64,000 nt of DNA, from assembly GCA_934401915.1 (NCBI GenBank), contig CAKRSV010000001.1, forward strand, positions 310,001-374,000, read 5' to 3'. This document shows, in pieces, positions 33,917 to 41,621 of this stretch. The stretch is from an uncultured Lachnospiraceae bacterium. Its GTDB lineage: Bacteria > Bacillota > Clostridia > Lachnospirales > Lachnospiraceae. The notes under the pieces were generated by a model. That model made no database searches. It was not told the DNA's origin and saw only the letters and a program-made list of their open reading frames with translations. The number at the start of each line of letters is the position of its first letter. Position 1 is the first letter of the stretch. The translations under genes and the position numbers were made by a program.

Positions 33917-34121
33917 ACTTTTCCCCTCTATAATTAATCTTCTTCAACTAACTCATACTTACTCATGCACAATACTTATTTTTTATACATCTTAATGCAA
34001 AAAAGCCTATTTAGCCTTTTATGTAATATCAACTCATCTACTCATTAATTTCTGTCTTTGCCTGTCGTTTCTTTTTATTAAATAAATATCTATGTATAAA
34101 ATTAATTTCTCTATACGGCTT

Positions 34122-34257
34122 CTATTTCCTTTGCAATTTTTTTATTGCCTCAGGTACTGGTGGCTGATATGTCACGCATGGGCACGCTGAATTAGCATCT
34201 GCTGTTGCCACTTTAATTGCCATTTTCTCAATCCATGCTCTAATATGTTTTTTCATA
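34122..34257 (-). pseudogene. agrD: AgrD-like autoinducer peptide gene with +1 frameshift
   Basis: From ATG 34257 the frame reads MKKHIRAWIEKMAIKVATA, then RC and a stop (TAA), 21 aa. Shifting by one base after GCA (removing one A of the minus-strand GCAAGATGC, top strand 34198-34204) gives the rest of a typical AgrD: DANSACPCVTYQPPVPEA, then IKKLQRK and TAG at 34124-34122. The amphipathic N-terminal helix, the ANSAC core and the acidic P-x-V-P-E tail are AgrD hallmarks. As written the precursor is broken. Alternatives are a sequencing error, a frameshifting event, or a start in the second frame (TTG giving MRKWQLKWQQDANSAC). GAGAGG-A-A lies about 9 nt before the ATG. No agrB is nearby. Confidence 0.65.
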
Positions 34258-34283
34258 ACTTTTTCCTCTCTTTCATGTGCATG

Positions 34284-34289
34284 ATCATA
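34284..34289 (-). promoter_or_regulatory. -10 box of the agrD-like promoter
   Basis: TATGAT on the minus strand, 27 bp before the peptide ATG. No good -35 is present (A-rich around 34307-34312), as expected for a promoter that needs an activator bound just upstream. Confidence 0.5.
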
Positions 34290-34319
34290 TCACTATTTTT
34301 TTTAATATTTTTTACATCT

Positions 34320-34351
34320 GCGAAATTCATACATATTTTGGCGAAATTCAT
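34320..34351 (-). promoter_or_regulatory. LytTR-type direct repeat upstream of agrD-like gene
   Basis: Two copies of ATGAATTTCGC on the minus strand (34351-34341 and 34330-34320) with a 21-bp period, two helical turns, just upstream of the -35 region. AgrA and other LytTR proteins bind tandem 9-bp half-sites with about 12-bp spacers, so this is the expected target of the locus regulator. Confidence 0.7.
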
Positions 34352-34368
34352 ATATAAATGACAAAAAC

Positions 34369-34397
34369 AAAAGAGTTGAATTTTCATCAACTCTTTT
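34369..34397. terminator. Terminator after the sensor kinase gene
   Basis: AAAAGAGTTGA / TCAACTCTTTT, perfect 11-bp arms, 7-nt loop, 22 bp past the kinase stop. It separates the regulator/kinase transcript from the peptide/exporter transcript and can work in both directions. Confidence 0.85.
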
Positions 34398-34418
34398 ATC
34401 ACAAATAATTTATATGCT

Positions 34419-35672
34419 TTATGTCGTATATAACATCACCTTAACATCAAATATTCTATTTTCATCTTTTATCTGTAAAATGCCACTATAGCCGTCTATT
34501 ACTTTTTTAACATTTTGCAGACCTATTCCATGATTTTTCCCGTCCTGTTTTGTCGAAAGATAACGCTCTCCCTTCTTTTGAATCTCCTCATCATAGGTAT
34601 TTTGTATATGAATAAAAAGCACACCTTTTTCATAACTTAGAACAAGAGACAGCCACTTTCTCTCTGACTTACTGGATGCCAATATCGCGTTTTCTAATAA
34701 ATTACCCATAACCACATTAAAATCAAAGGGGCGTATTCCCAATTTTTGAGGAACGCTTACTTTATATTCCACCTGATCCAGAACACTCTTCGCTTTGTTT
34801 AACATATAATTGAGCAAACTATCTACGCCCTCATTTCCACTACTGACATGCTCATATGGATTTTTCATATACATTTGCATACTATAAATATAATTTTTGA
34901 TCTCTTCAACATCCTTTTTTTCTGCTGCAGCTAACAACTCATTTAAATGATGCTTCATATCATGCTGTAGCGCTCTCACACTTTCTTCTGAAGACATCAG
35001 GACATTCAACTGATTTGCATAGCTATCAATCTGCCTTTCAAACAAAGCATTTTCCTCTAGTTGCAAATAGGCTCCCAATAAAACATCATATAAATAAAAT
35101 ATAATAAGATTAATAAACAATATCCCTGCACTTACTGAAACCAATATGACTCTATTATTCAAGTTATTCATAATTAAAATGGTAAGCAATATAATACTTA
35201 TGATCGGAATCGTTATTAATATATTCCAATAAAGTGGTACAAAATCTTCCTTTCGCCTTTTTACCAAAAATCTTTCTATAAAAAACTCACAAATACCTAT
35301 AAGAAAAACCGTAATATACGACGCAATTTCATTATAGGCTTCTCCTACAATATAATTATTAAATGAATACATTGACAAAATATCACAAAACATATTTATC
35401 CCGTAAATCAAAAGCGTTACAGAAACTCTTTTTTTCAATGTTCCTGGATATAATCGTGTAATCAAATAAATCAAAAAAATATTTGTTAAAATGTTGGCCG
35501 GTGGATAGTGAAAAGCCAGATGTACACTCACTGTGCCAAGGACAAAAATAAAATATGTGATGTTTCCCTTCCACTTCTGTTCAATATCTATATCAAAAAA
35601 TAGTGACATAAATCGTTTAATAATAAATGCTCTAAATATATTCGTACTTATGGCGGTTATAACCTCATACAT
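34419..35672 (-). CDS. agrC: AgrC-like GHKL sensor histidine kinase
   Basis: About 417 aa. Six N-terminal membrane helices (to about residue 200) form an AgrC-type peptide receptor. The phosphorylation segment is SVRALQHDMKHHLNELL, with the N-box VVMGNLLENAILAS and the GHKL lid GKNHGIGLQNVKKVI. It should detect an extracellular peptide and phosphorylate the LytTR regulator. I choose ATG 35672, which overlaps the regulator stop (TAATG), over an ATG six codons earlier inside that gene. Intact and in good family shape, unlike the peptide gene it would serve. Confidence 0.88.
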   Translation of the reverse strand: MYEVITAISTNIFRAFIIKRFMSLFFDIDIEQKWKGNITYFIFVLGTVSVHLAFHYPPANILTNIFLIYLITRLYPGTLKKRVSVTLLIYGINMFCDILSMYSFNNYIVGEAYNEIASYITVFLIGICEFFIERFLVKRRKEDFVPLYWNILITIPIISIILLTILIMNNLNNRVILVSVSAGILFINLIIFYLYDVLLGAYLQLEENALFERQIDSYANQLNVLMSSEESVRALQHDMKHHLNELLAAAEKKDVEEIKNYIYSMQMYMKNPYEHVSSGNEGVDSLLNYMLNKAKSVLDQVEYKVSVPQKLGIRPFDFNVVMGNLLENAILASSKSERKWLSLVLSYEKGVLFIHIQNTYDEEIQKKGERYLSTKQDGKNHGIGLQNVKKVIDGYSGILQIKDENRIFDVKVMLYTT

Positions 35673-36391
35673 TACTGTATCTTCTCCCATTCATTTTTCA
35701 TTATCTGTTCACGAACAATTTTTCTATAAGGTTGGCTTATATTCAACATAGAGCCATCTCTCATTTTTACTGAATCATAAGAACACTCAACAACAAAGTC
35801 CAAATTTATTAGATATGACTGATGTATCAAAATAAAGTTATGCGGCACTTTATTGGCAAGTTCTTTTAATTTTCCATTAAACTGCATTTCTTCATTTTTT
35901 AAAACAATATTAATTTTTTTATTTTGACTATAAAAATATATAATATCTTTGTATGGAATTTTAAAATAATATCCGCACGCATAATACTCAAAAAGCAAAT
36001 TTTTTCTTTCATATATTTTGATACTTCTTTGCATCACTTCATATACATCATCTCTCAACAATGGCTTAATTAGAAAATCTAATGGTTGAATACGAAATAG
36101 ACTCATCGCATAACTACTTTTCGATGAAATATAAATAATTATAGTTTCCATATTATCCATCTCATCTCGGATAAACTTTCCCACCTCGATTCCATCCGTA
36201 CTGATCAGTTCTATATCTAAAAACAATATATCAAGCCTATAACCATCTCCTAAATAGTTACATAATCCTTCTCCTGTATACCAAATATCTATTTCCATTT
36301 TTATCGTTTGTTTTTGTGCGTATTCATAGAGCATATCCTCTAATGCCGCACAAGTTCCCTTTTCATCATCACAAATTCCTATATGAAGCAC
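35672..36391 (-). CDS. agrA: AgrA-like LytTR response regulator
   Basis: A 239-aa regulator. Receiver domain 1-120 with acidic pocket CDDE (7-10) and phospho-acceptor D59 in ILFLDIEL; the LytTR DNA-binding domain (about 140-235) includes FKIPYKDIIYFYSQNKKINIVL and FILIHQSYLINLDFV..MLNISQPYRKIVRE. The start is GTG with AGGAGG 7 nt upstream. It overlaps the sensor kinase start. Expected to activate the agrD-like promoter through the 21-bp-period direct repeat at 34320-34351. Confidence 0.9.
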   Translation of the reverse strand: MLHIGICDDEKGTCAALEDMLYEYAQKQTIKMEIDIWYTGEGLCNYLGDGYRLDILFLDIELISTDGIEVGKFIRDEMDNMETIIIYISSKSSYAMSLFRIQPLDFLIKPLLRDDVYEVMQRSIKIYERKNLLFEYYACGYYFKIPYKDIIYFYSQNKKINIVLKNEEMQFNGKLKELANKVPHNFILIHQSYLINLDFVVECSYDSVKMRDGSMLNISQPYRKIVREQIMKNEWEKIQ

Positions 36392-36458
36392 CTTATAGCC
36401 TCCTACATTTTTCGTCCCATTTCTTACAGTTTACCCTTATATCTTCCTCATTTTCTCC

Positions 36459-36532
36459 TTACTCCATCTCCAAATTACTCCTTGCAATTTGATCGACCAG
36501 TTCCTCCCGCCCCGCAATGAACTTCATGAGCG
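36459..36532 (-). pseudogene. Collapsed remnant of a second ABC-F gene
   Basis: On the minus strand the frame reads GTLMKFIAGR, then EELVDQIARSNLEME and a stop. The first part matches the second Walker A region of the neighbouring ABC-F (TTLMKIIAGK); the second matches its C-terminus (EELAEQIARSNSETG). It joins directly to the 228-bp repeat with the first codons (MNIVTLEHISKVFTER). Start, middle and end of a diverged ABC-F paralogue are thus fused with nearly everything between deleted. Confidence 0.75.
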
Positions 36533-36760
36533 TTCCGTAAAAACTTTCGAAATATGTTCCAGTGTTACAATATTCATCGATCACTCACCTCTGCCGATCC
36601 CGGCTGTTCCTTCGCACAGCCGCAAAAAAGGGTTCATCCGCTTCACTATGAATACACCGCTAAGCCCACGCTATAGAAAAAAGTGTCATGTGAAAGCCCG
36701 AAGGCCGCATCTCTGCACGAATGAACCCTATTTATTTTAACACTGATCTTAAAGATTTGC
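36533..36760. repeat. 228-bp direct repeat, copy 2
   Basis: Identical to 30415-30642, including the promoter, attenuator hairpin, 16-aa leader ORF (36660-36710) and the first 15 codons of ABC-F. Here those codons run into a stop after MNIVTLEHISKVFTERS. It forms the outer boundary of the AT-rich island. The rest of 36392-36787 holds only the short AgrA leader and the ABC-F remnant. Confidence 0.9.
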
Positions 36761-36787
36761 TATAGGAATCTCCTGTATATAAAACCT

Positions 36788-37732
36788 TTATTTCGCGGAA
36801 AAACTGATGGTGTCCGTTTCCGCCCTGCTCGTATAATTTTCATCTATTATCTTGAATTTAAGCTCGATCTCATCAACGCTTGTGATATTGTTTTCCTCCA
36901 GTTCAGACGACATCAGGGTTATCTCGTCAATGGCTTTCTTTCCATCATACACGGTAGATGAGAAGTAAGGCGTAACCATAAAGCCGTTGATAGACATATC
37001 ATCGCACTGAATGATACGGTTCTCTCCGCTGTTGTTTTCGATGTAGAGAAGCACTGCCGCCCCCCAGAAACTGTTTTCGTCTACATACTTACCGACAATT
37101 CTGATCCCGTCGGCATTATACAATTCCTGTCCTGCATCATTTGGCGTTGAATCCATAGAATCAAATGCGGAAGTCTGGATCGTAACGCAGTCCAGATCTG
37201 TGATCGTCTTATACGTGTCCGGATCAAACGTGTGGAAATAGATCTCGATCTTTCCGACATTGTCAATTCCGGCTGCCTTTAAGCCTGAGCTTGAGAGATC
37301 AAGAGTCTCATAATCTTTCTTTCCTGCTGCCACGGTAGCGGAGAACAGGTCTGTGATCATGTAATCATTTACAATAAGTGCGTTGCAGCCAAGACCGATA
37401 TCGGAAGTGCCGTCGTTTTCAATTAACAGCTTAACCCCATCACCCCAGATAGGATCCACAACATATTCGGTTGCCGTTACCTTCAGTCCGTCCTGCTCAA
37501 ACAAAACCTGTTCCTCGATCGTGACCGCTTCTGAAGAGTCTGCGTTGTCTGCCGTTTCCTCCTCATTTGAAGCTGCAGCCTCCTGTGTATCTGCTGCATC
37601 ATCGGCTGCCGTGCTACTGCTGTCGGCTACAATTTCCTTCTTTTCGGAATCGGAACTGGAACCGCTTCCAAGCGACATCATGCCAAATACGAGCAATGTT
37701 GCCACAAGTCCAATGACCTTAATCCTTCTCAT
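36788..37732 (-). CDS. Exported protein with two tandem repeat domains
   Basis: A 314-aa protein: signal peptide (MRRIKVIGLVATLLVFGMMSLGSG), a Ser/Ala/Glu/Asp-rich linker (25-75), then two homologous domains (about 78-190 and 207-312). Each begins with a strand like LFEQDGLKV or LYNADGIRI, then W/FWGxxVLLyIEN, a segment VNDYMITDLFSATVAAGKK or INGFMVTPYFSSTVYDGKK, and ends with a D/E-I-E-L/I-x-F strand. The position where related exported proteins carry a lipobox Cys is Ser (LGSGSSS), so lipid anchoring looks lost. AGGAGGAG precedes the ATG. It overlaps the end of the VanZ-like gene by 14 bp. Function unknown. Confidence 0.75.
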   Translation of the reverse strand: MRRIKVIGLVATLLVFGMMSLGSGSSSDSEKKEIVADSSSTAADDAADTQEAAASNEEETADNADSSEAVTIEEQVLFEQDGLKVTATEYVVDPIWGDGVKLLIENDGTSDIGLGCNALIVNDYMITDLFSATVAAGKKDYETLDLSSSGLKAAGIDNVGKIEIYFHTFDPDTYKTITDLDCVTIQTSAFDSMDSTPNDAGQELYNADGIRIVGKYVDENSFWGAAVLLYIENNSGENRIIQCDDMSINGFMVTPYFSSTVYDGKKAIDEITLMSSELEENNITSVDEIELKFKIIDENYTSRAETDTISFSAK

Positions 37733-38183
37733 TTTTTAATCTCCTCCTGAATAATAATATAACTAAGATGTCTGCGGCAATTTCCATTCCAATATCACAA
37801 ACATCGAAAGTCCCTTTTACAAACGGAAACACTTGGATCATCTCCATCATAATTTCAAACAGAACAATTCCTATGACTATTTTCCTGTCCGTTCCGAATG
37901 AACAGAGCACAAAGCTCATCATTGCGTATGCCCATAAAAAATCCATTAAATAGAACCGGATCAACCTTACAAAGACATTTTCAAGATTTAACGACACATG
38001 ACAGTCAAGACCGAATATGTCATCGATCAACCTTACAAATATCGTTTCCTCAAAGAAAACATAGTAAATAACTGCTCCAACTATTAAAGGGGCCATTACG
38101 TTTAAAATTACAAAAAACCTTTTCACGTTATCCTGCTCCAACGCCTTTTCAGACAGGCAGATACATCGTACCATACTTCTCAT
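37719..38183 (-). CDS. VanZ-like membrane protein
   Basis: A 154-aa protein with four membrane helices (about 24-42, 72-90, 97-115, 125-145) and the small-family pattern DRKIVIGIVLFEIMMEMIQVFPFVKGTFDVCDIGMEIAAD, here quoted in pieces: EMIQ, GTFDVCDIGMEI. VanZ homologues have an analogous E-x-x-Q and F/R-x-x-D-x-x-D-x-x-x-N arrangement. Role unknown; some VanZ proteins give low-level glycopeptide or lipoglycopeptide tolerance. GGGGGAAT is upstream of the ATG. In an operon with the exported two-domain protein and probably the HTH protein. Confidence 0.7.
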   Translation of the reverse strand: MRSMVRCICLSEKALEQDNVKRFFVILNVMAPLIVGAVIYYVFFEETIFVRLIDDIFGLDCHVSLNLENVFVRLIRFYLMDFLWAYAMMSFVLCSFGTDRKIVIGIVLFEIMMEMIQVFPFVKGTFDVCDIGMEIAADILVILLFRRRLKNEKD

Positions 38184-38210
38184 CCGGATATTCCCCCCGC
38201 AGCGGTGGAA

Positions 38211-38672
38211 TTATTCCTGTGCCCCACACGACCGCAGCACTTCCATTCCATTCTTTTTCAGAAAGCTGTTCACATCGATTATGCTTCCCGGTCTTACGTT
38301 GATCGCGATCATGATCAGCGCATCCCTTGGAACTTTTGCATATAATTCCGGCATCCTGTAATACTTTAGCGCATTTTGCGTTTCGTCAAGGCTCATATGC
38401 GCGGCATAGCACAGCCGTAGTATCACATCCCTCTGGCGGGTATGTTTTTCTTCTGCGATCAGCTTGTAGCCATATCTCTCCGGAATATCCGCGTCCAGGA
38501 AAATATCCTGCTGGCGCAATCCTTTTTCCTTAATAATGCCTCTTATGTAATCTGAAAAGGGCCTGTCCGACGATAATATGCTATCCGCATTTTCCGACAG
38601 ATACCCCCCGATATTGTCTATATGAGTTGATCCCAGTATCTTTACTAACTCCTCTGTGCTTTTTTGGTTCAT
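38211..38672 (-). CDS. Helix-turn-helix protein (XRE-like), partner of kinase
   Basis: A 153-aa protein. Residues 38-100 read like a Cro/CI helix-turn-helix (FSDYIRGIIKEKGLRQQDIFLDADIPERYGYKLIAEE..RDVILRLCYAAHMSLDETQNALKYYRMPEL). The C-terminal part has no motif I know. Similar HTH proteins occur beside Hanks-type kinases in Lachnospiraceae, in my recollection. It is divergent from the kinase gene with only 58 bp between, so a shared regulatory region is likely. GAGGAG precedes the ATG. Confidence 0.7.
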   Translation of the reverse strand: MNQKSTEELVKILGSTHIDNIGGYLSENADSILSSDRPFSDYIRGIIKEKGLRQQDIFLDADIPERYGYKLIAEEKHTRQRDVILRLCYAAHMSLDETQNALKYYRMPELYAKVPRDALIMIAINVRPGSIIDVNSFLKKNGMEVLRSCGAQE

Positions 38673-38730
38673 ATATCGATACTCCTCTGCTATAATGAGT
38701 TGGTAATATATAAAAGAAAGGGTTGATCCT

Positions 38731-39813
38731 ATGGATTATGAATCAAGGTTATCCATATCTTTTTATAAGCAAATAGCTACCATAAGTGAAGCTCATAAAA
38801 TATATGTCGTTCAACATATACAAACAAATAAAATATACATAAAAAAAGTATTGGACGTATACAATAAAGCCGTTTACGAATACCTGCAGGCGAATCCGAT
38901 CTCTCATACTCCCAGGATTTATGAAGTGTATGAAGAGAACAATCGTCTGACGATTATCGAAGAATACGTTTCTGGAGATACCATTGAACAGCTACTTGAA
39001 AACCAAACGCCGTTTTCAAATGAGAAAATAAGGAAAATTGCAATCCAGCTTTGTTCGATCGTTAAAAATCTTCATAACTGCAGCCCGGCGATCATTCACC
39101 GGGATATCAAACCGTCAAATATCATCCTTTCGCCGTCGGGAGAATTATTCCTCTTAGATTTTAACGCCGCGAAATACCAATCCGACGGAAAAAATGAGGA
39201 CACCTCTTTGTTGGGCACAAAGGGCTACGCCGCGCCTGAACAATATGGTTTTGGCGTTTCAACCACCCAGACCGATATTTATGCGATCGGAATGTTTCTC
39301 AAGGAGCTGACAACCTGTGAAGCATACCTTCAAAGCAAGCAAAAGAATGAATTTTCTTCCATAATATCGAAATGCACCCGGTTAAATGCGAATGAACGAT
39401 ATAAAAATATATCCTCTATTCTTCGAATCCTTTCCAAGAATGATTCAAATGTAGTTGAACAGGCAAGGGATTTACCCCGCTGGATGAGTTATCTCCCTCC
39501 GGGTTTCCAGAAATTATCACCCATAAATATGATCTTCGCCGGAATCGGGTATCTCTTTCTCTTCTGGCTGTGCCTGACATTGGAGACGAAAAATGCTACC
39601 CCGGGCGTACTCATCATCGAGAGGAGCTCCTGCCTGTTAATGTTTCTCTCTATCATATTTTGTTCGGCAAATTACAGGAATGTCCAATCCTATTTCCCGC
39701 TATGCCGGACAAACAATATTTTTCTTCGAATACTTGCCGTCATTCTTTTGGATGTACTGATTTTCTTTGCTTTTATGTTTATAATGGTTCTTGCTGTTTC
39801 AGTCATATCGTAA
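38731..39813 (+). CDS. Hanks-type Ser/Thr protein kinase, C-terminal membrane anchor, DFN variant
   Basis: A 360-aa protein. The kinase domain (about 10-240) has the ATP-lysine in IYIKKVL (K38/K39), catalytic loop IIHRDIKPSN (D125), LLDFNAAK where the usual DFG is DFN (143-145), and GTKGYAAPEQYG (APE 168-170). The Gly-rich loop is not recognisable (IATISEAHKIYVV). Two or three membrane segments follow (about 272-292, 300-318, 333-356), and there is no PASTA domain, so it is not the PrkC/Stk housekeeping kinase. It probably works with the divergent HTH, VanZ-like and exported proteins. AAAGGG precedes the ATG. Confidence 0.85.
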   Translation: MDYESRLSISFYKQIATISEAHKIYVVQHIQTNKIYIKKVLDVYNKAVYEYLQANPISHTPRIYEVYEENNRLTIIEEYVSGDTIEQLLENQTPFSNEKIRKIAIQLCSIVKNLHNCSPAIIHRDIKPSNIILSPSGELFLLDFNAAKYQSDGKNEDTSLLGTKGYAAPEQYGFGVSTTQTDIYAIGMFLKELTTCEAYLQSKQKNEFSSIISKCTRLNANERYKNISSILRILSKNDSNVVEQARDLPRWMSYLPPGFQKLSPINMIFAGIGYLFLFWLCLTLETKNATPGVLIIERSSCLLMFLSIIFCSANYRNVQSYFPLCRTNNIFLRILAVILLDVLIFFAFMFIMVLAVSVIS

Positions 39814-39922
39814 AATATTATATCAAATAGAAAATAAGTTTGTTGCCACCGTAGAAGTGGCATTGAAATACCGCACAGAACGATTAAAATAGAAAGCAGA
39901 ACAACAGACAGGAGTGAAGTCC

Positions 39923-41545
39923 ATGCAGACAATTACAGGACAATCCATTTCTTCGGAAATCGCGATCGGTATCATCCGGTTTTATCAGCATAAAAAGAAT
40001 ATCATCCAGGACGCCGTCACGGACAACCCGGAAGCAGAGCTTTCCCGTTATCAGGTGGCCTACCAGACCGCCATGGAACAGCTTCGTCTTTTGCAGGAAA
40101 AGACAACGGCGCAGGTCGGCGCGCAGGAGGCCGAGATCTTCGAAATGCACCGCATGATGCTCGGCGACAGGCAGTTCCATCAGGCGATCATCCGCTCCAT
40201 TCTCGAAAAGCAGAAAACGGCGGAATACGCCATCTACAGTGTCGGGGAGGAGCTTTGGAACCGGTTTCAGAACATGCAGGATCCCTATCTTCAGGCACGC
40301 GGCGCTGACATACAGGACATCACCAACCGGCTTCTGTTTGTCCTCTCCGGCAAGAAGGAAAGCTCCCTGGATACATCGGATCCCTTTATCCTGATGGCGG
40401 AGGATCTCTCCCCCAGCGAGACGGTACAGATCCGCTCCGACAGACTTCTCGGCTTTGTCACAAGGCAGGGCAGCCCTTACAGCCATACCGCCATCCTTGC
40501 CAAGACGATGAATGTCCCGGCGCTGATGCACATCGACATCCGGGAGATATGGGACGGACACCTTGCCGTGATCGACGGGGAGACAGGTCATCTCTACCTT
40601 GACCCGGACGAAGCCTTTGTCGAAGAGTATCGGAAACGGCAGGACATCCGCAGACAGGAACGGCTCCAGCTTCAATCCCTCAAGGGACTTCCCACCATCA
40701 CGGCCGACGGCCGCTCCCTGCAGCTCTACGCCAATGTCAACTCGCCCGCCGATGTAAGCGCTGCGATCGCGCAGGACGCCGAGGGAATCGGTCTGTTCCG
40801 CTCCGAGTTTCTCTATCTGAACACGCAGGAGTACCCGGACGAAGACCGGCAGTACCGGATCTACCGATGGGTTCTGGAGCAGATGCAGGGACGGCATGTC
40901 ACGATCCGTACCCTCGATCTTGGTGCAGACAAAAGAAGCCCTTACCTCGCACTTGAGCCGGAGGAGAACCCGGCTCTTGGCTATCGTGCTATCCGTATCT
41001 GTCTGACGCAGCCGGAAATCTTCCGGGTACAGCTCCGCGCTCTCCTTCGTGCCAGCGCGCATGGCAAGCTGCACATTCTTTTTCCTATGATCACCTCCCT
41101 GTGGGAGATCCGCAAGATCAAGGAACTGGTAGCTGCCTGCAAAAAAGAACTCGCCACGGAGAAGCTCTCCTACGGAGATCCTGTTCTCGGTATTATGATC
41201 GAAACTCCCGCTGCGGTCATGATCGCGCCCGAGCTGGCAAAGGAAGTCTCTTTTTTCAGTATCGGAACGAATGACCTCGCGCAGTACACGCTAGCTCTCG
41301 ACCGCAACAATGCGCAGCTTCTCCCGTTTTATGATGCACACCACCCCGCCCTCCTGCGGATGCTTGACATGACGGTGCAGGCTGCCCACAGCCAGGGAAT
41401 CCCTGTCTGCGTGTGTGGAGAAGCCGGCGCGGATCTTTCGCTGACACAGACCTTTCTTTCAAAGGGAGTCGATTCCCTGAGCGTCGCGCCTGGCTCTGTC
41501 CTTCCCCTCAGGAAGCACATCCGGTCGCTCTCGCTTTCCGACTGA
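39923..41545 (+). CDS. ptsI: Phosphoenolpyruvate-protein phosphotransferase (PTS Enzyme I)
   Basis: A 540-aa Enzyme I that takes phosphate from PEP and passes it to HPr in sugar uptake. The N-terminal HPr-binding helical domain is followed by the phospho-histidine loop TRQGSPYSHTAILAKTM (H near 187), then the PEP-binding barrel with GIGLFRSEFLYL, RTLDLGADKRSPYLALEPEENPALGYRAIR, MIETPAAV and FFSIGTNDLAQYTLALDR; catalytic Cys in PVCVCGEAGAD. ATG 39923 is preferred (AGGAG 8 nt upstream) over GTG 39914. HPr is not in this window. The hairpin at 41573-41601 ends the transcript. Confidence 0.95.
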   Translation: MQTITGQSISSEIAIGIIRFYQHKKNIIQDAVTDNPEAELSRYQVAYQTAMEQLRLLQEKTTAQVGAQEAEIFEMHRMMLGDRQFHQAIIRSILEKQKTAEYAIYSVGEELWNRFQNMQDPYLQARGADIQDITNRLLFVLSGKKESSLDTSDPFILMAEDLSPSETVQIRSDRLLGFVTRQGSPYSHTAILAKTMNVPALMHIDIREIWDGHLAVIDGETGHLYLDPDEAFVEEYRKRQDIRRQERLQLQSLKGLPTITADGRSLQLYANVNSPADVSAAIAQDAEGIGLFRSEFLYLNTQEYPDEDRQYRIYRWVLEQMQGRHVTIRTLDLGADKRSPYLALEPEENPALGYRAIRICLTQPEIFRVQLRALLRASAHGKLHILFPMITSLWEIRKIKELVAACKKELATEKLSYGDPVLGIMIETPAAVMIAPELAKEVSFFSIGTNDLAQYTLALDRNNAQLLPFYDAHHPALLRMLDMTVQAAHSQGIPVCVCGEAGADLSLTQTFLSKGVDSLSVAPGSVLPLRKHIRSLSLSD

Positions 41546-41572
41546 TACTGACAGCAAAATACCTATAACGAC

Positions 41573-41601
41573 ACAGACCGCCGCGATACGCGACGGTCTG
41601 T
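41573..41601. terminator. Bidirectional terminator between ptsI and ackA group
   Basis: ACAGACCG / CGGTCTGT, 8-bp perfect arms, 13-nt loop, with TTATTATTC on the plus side. It lies between two convergent genes (ptsI + and the 160-aa gene -). Confidence 0.85.
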
Positions 41602-41621
41602 TATTATTCTTTCATTATCTC

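Noticed and set aside
33990..34030. Hairpin-like AAAAGCC...AGCC...TTTT after the AgrD-like gene
   Set aside because: On checking, AAAAAAGCC and AGCCTTTT are not complementary in the required orientation: the AGCC parts are direct, not inverted, repeats.
30415..36760. The island as a transposon or IS-bounded element
   Set aside because: No transposase, integrase or terminal inverted repeat was found. The flanking repeats are direct copies of a chromosomal gene start, which fits recombination better.
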